Shown piece after piece: positions 55,876 through 64,000 of a DNA stretch of 64,000 bases. Position numbers and translations under genes: made by a program. The DNA is taken from positions 17,114,001 to 17,178,000 of the forward strand of contig NC_090785.1 of the NCBI RefSeq assembly GCF_040054535.1, in the 5' to 3' direction. The notes beneath the pieces were generated by a model. That model saw only the letters and a list, made by a program, of their open reading frames with translations, made no database searches and had not been told where the DNA came from. Source of the DNA: Antennarius striatus (taxonomy: Eukaryota; Chordata; Actinopteri; Lophiiformes; Antennariidae). Numbering within the stretch: the stretch's first letter is position 1; each line of letters starts with the position of its first letter.

Positions 55876-57691
55876 GTAGGAATGATTCAAGCCTGGCAGA
55901 TGACTAGAGGCTCACTGTGATGCTGTTGACTGTAATCTCTTTACTGGATTTATCCGTTTGAAGATTACAATTGAGATTCATTTGTGTGGCCGATGTTTAA
56001 TTGGTTTTAGCCGTATTCTAGTGAGCCGATGTTAACCTTAATCAACTCGTAACAGGTTTCCTAATATCTGGAGCTCTATCGCCGGCGTGCGCGGCTTTGT
56101 CGCCACGTTATCTGCCAGCCCGCTCCTCGCCCATTGTTGTGTGCCCGACGCATGATGTCAACAAAAGAACAAAAGGGTCATCTAATTATTATTATTTTTT
56201 TTTATCCCTCGTTAATAAATTAAATACATTTATTTATTTGTATTTCAATTTGGAAACGGCGTGTTTTCTTTCATGAGTTTTCAAGACGGAAGACGAAATG
56301 ACTTCTGTTCAGGAATTTGCTCATCGCCTGATGTTTAATGGTAATTTATTAAAGATCGTGTTGGAAACAGCGGCTCAAAATGGCTACGTCACACTGTGAT
56401 TCATCCACATGGGTACGGGTGTTCTGTCCGTGATCAAGTCTGACACAACTTGTCCACATCCGGCCGTCTCCACGGCGGGATGGACGAGACAGGTTTCCAC
56501 ACGGTAGCTGCAGGCGTACATGTCATTATTACACTCATTTTTGAATATATATACATTTTATTTATTTATTTTATTTTATTTAAAATGCTCAAAAAAAAAG
56601 CGCGGGACAAATAAAGTTTATACTACTGAACAAGAATGTTTGCCGGGTGACTAATACTACCACTCGTTTGCCCTTATTTGACTCAAGTCTAACAGGATGC
56701 CTGGATATAAACAGATGTGTGAAGAAACACGCAAGTCAGGCAGGCAGGCGCACCTCTTGTGTACAAAGTGATCCTTATCAAAGATGAGACGTGCCGATCA
56801 GTGGATAGTGAATAGCTGCAACCAATGGGTTTGCAGAAACATCAAAACGCATAAGAAAACAGATCTTTATTGTGACAAGGTATAGTCTGATTAGATCAAA
56901 CAAAAGCAGTCACGAGGAACCTGCAAACACCAACGTTATGTCTGTTTTGACAAATGAATGTGTGACTTACAGGAAACCAGTTGTTAAATTCTTTAATTTC
57001 CTGGTTTTCTGGAACTGGGCTTTGGACCAAAAAAAAAAAAAGTGTCACTTCCGTTAGTTTGTGCTCCTTTTGCCCATCTCCCGCTGTGAGGTATTATCCA
57101 TCTGACCTAGAGTGGCCTTTCACTGTCCACAGAGTGGGGTGAGTGTCAAGAGAGTTTCCATTGGCTGTCCACAGTCCGATCCTCTTCAGAATAACCATCA
57201 CGGCTGTTGTCATTGGACAGTTGGTCAAAACGTTCAGAGGGGCCACGCGTCTTAATGCTGCTTCCCCCGACATGACCTCTCAGACACCCTGGTCTTTATT
57301 TGGTGTAAGGCTGCCAGAAGCTCGTGCACTTTAAGGGAGGGAATTAAGCAAACCCAGCCTCCCACTTGATTTCTATGTAACTGAGCATCAAAAACTGATA
57401 GATGTACAGAAGCTGTTTGGTTCGGAGCGAGGAGGAGGTGAGTCCCTGTTCAGCACTGGGTGGAGTTCCTATTCAGCATAGCCAGCATCAGGTGGTTAAA
57501 ATGGTATTTCCATTTGGTAACAGAGAGCTGTACTGTAAGATGGCTGATCAATCATTATATTTAGTTGTATCTGGGTTTCATTTATTCTACCTGGGATGAA
57601 AATTGTTTTTGTCGTCTTGATATTATCTGTTGCTGTTTTTTTTCTCTGTCTGGGGCTAATCTTTTGATTCGATTCTTCTTGTTACCCACAG
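55876..57691 (+). other. acsl4: Presumed acsl4 intron 1
   Basis: 1.8 kb between the putative first exon and the acceptor ACCCACAG at 57684-57691. The first 300 bases are still CpG-bearing (56080-56160). No repeat family recognised; a TTTATTT-rich run lies at 56550-56585. Confidence 0.5.
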
Positions 57692-57748
57692 ACATCTGTA
57701 GGATCAGCACACCATCGAGAACTAGTGTGAACACCAGCACTCCCTTCC

Positions 57749-57774
57749 ACACACACACACGCACGCACACACAC
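57749..57774. repeat. acsl4: CA/CGCA microsatellite in the acsl4 5' UTR
   Basis: A 26-base alternating run with two CG steps, ending 14 bases before the start codon. It is transcribed if the exon begins at 57692. Confidence 0.9.
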
Positions 57775-57788
57775 TTCCGGAGAACAGA

Positions 57789-64000
<6,212 letters not shown>

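Overview
This 64 kb window is vertebrate nuclear DNA, almost certainly from a teleost fish. The genes are split into many short exons with GT/AG introns. Introns and spacers carry long CA/GT microsatellites, tRNA-derived SINEs of the fish type, LINE relics, a hAT-like MITE and other DNA transposon fragments. There is no operon, CRISPR array or prokaryotic gene layout. Most open frames in the spacers are chance frames or repeat debris.

Four protein genes are supported. (1) The 3' part of teneurin-2 (tenm2, + strand): 23 exons from 2575 to 22603, keeping one reading frame of about 1971 codons from EGF repeat 8 to the stop, followed by a 3' UTR with a poly(A) signal at 23791. One exon is only 21 nt and encodes the known seven-residue insert in the NHL beta-propeller. 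(2) cystm1 (- strand): two coding exons at 34880-34589 and 32146-32043, a proline-rich protein ending in the Cys-rich tail-anchor module. (3) eif4ebp3 (- strand): three coding exons at 50567-50435, 49006-48830 and 48343-48315, a complete 112-residue translational repressor. (4) The 5' part of acsl4 (+ strand): twelve coding exons from 57789 to 62857, about 607 codons; the last exons lie beyond the window.

Layout: 1-2574 is a tenm2 intron; 2575-23815 is tenm2; 23816-32042 is a repeat-bearing spacer; 32043 to about 37950 is cystm1 with a probable CCAAT/CRE promoter near 37.9-38.1 kb; 38.1-47.8 kb is a repeat-rich spacer with a dead LINE (39160-40768), SINE pieces and a second LINE relic (about 44190-45130); 47785-50567 is eif4ebp3; 50.6-55.7 kb is a spacer with a SINE, a hAT-like MITE and a perfect hairpin; 55.7-64 kb is acsl4 with its probable promoter. 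eif4ebp3 and acsl4 are divergently transcribed about 5 kb apart.

The genes do not form one pathway: a synaptic adhesion receptor, a small membrane protein, a TOR-controlled cap-binding repressor and an arachidonate-preferring acyl-CoA synthetase. What joins them is synteny: the human homologues of tenm2, cystm1 and eif4ebp3 are on 5q and that of acsl4 is on Xq. I found no new multi-gene system. The most interesting local structures are the tenm2 microexon, a 612-bp transposon with a 6-bp target duplication and palindromic subterminal repeats, an inverted duplication flanking the acsl4 5' end, and an 18-bp perfect hairpin in an acsl4 intron.
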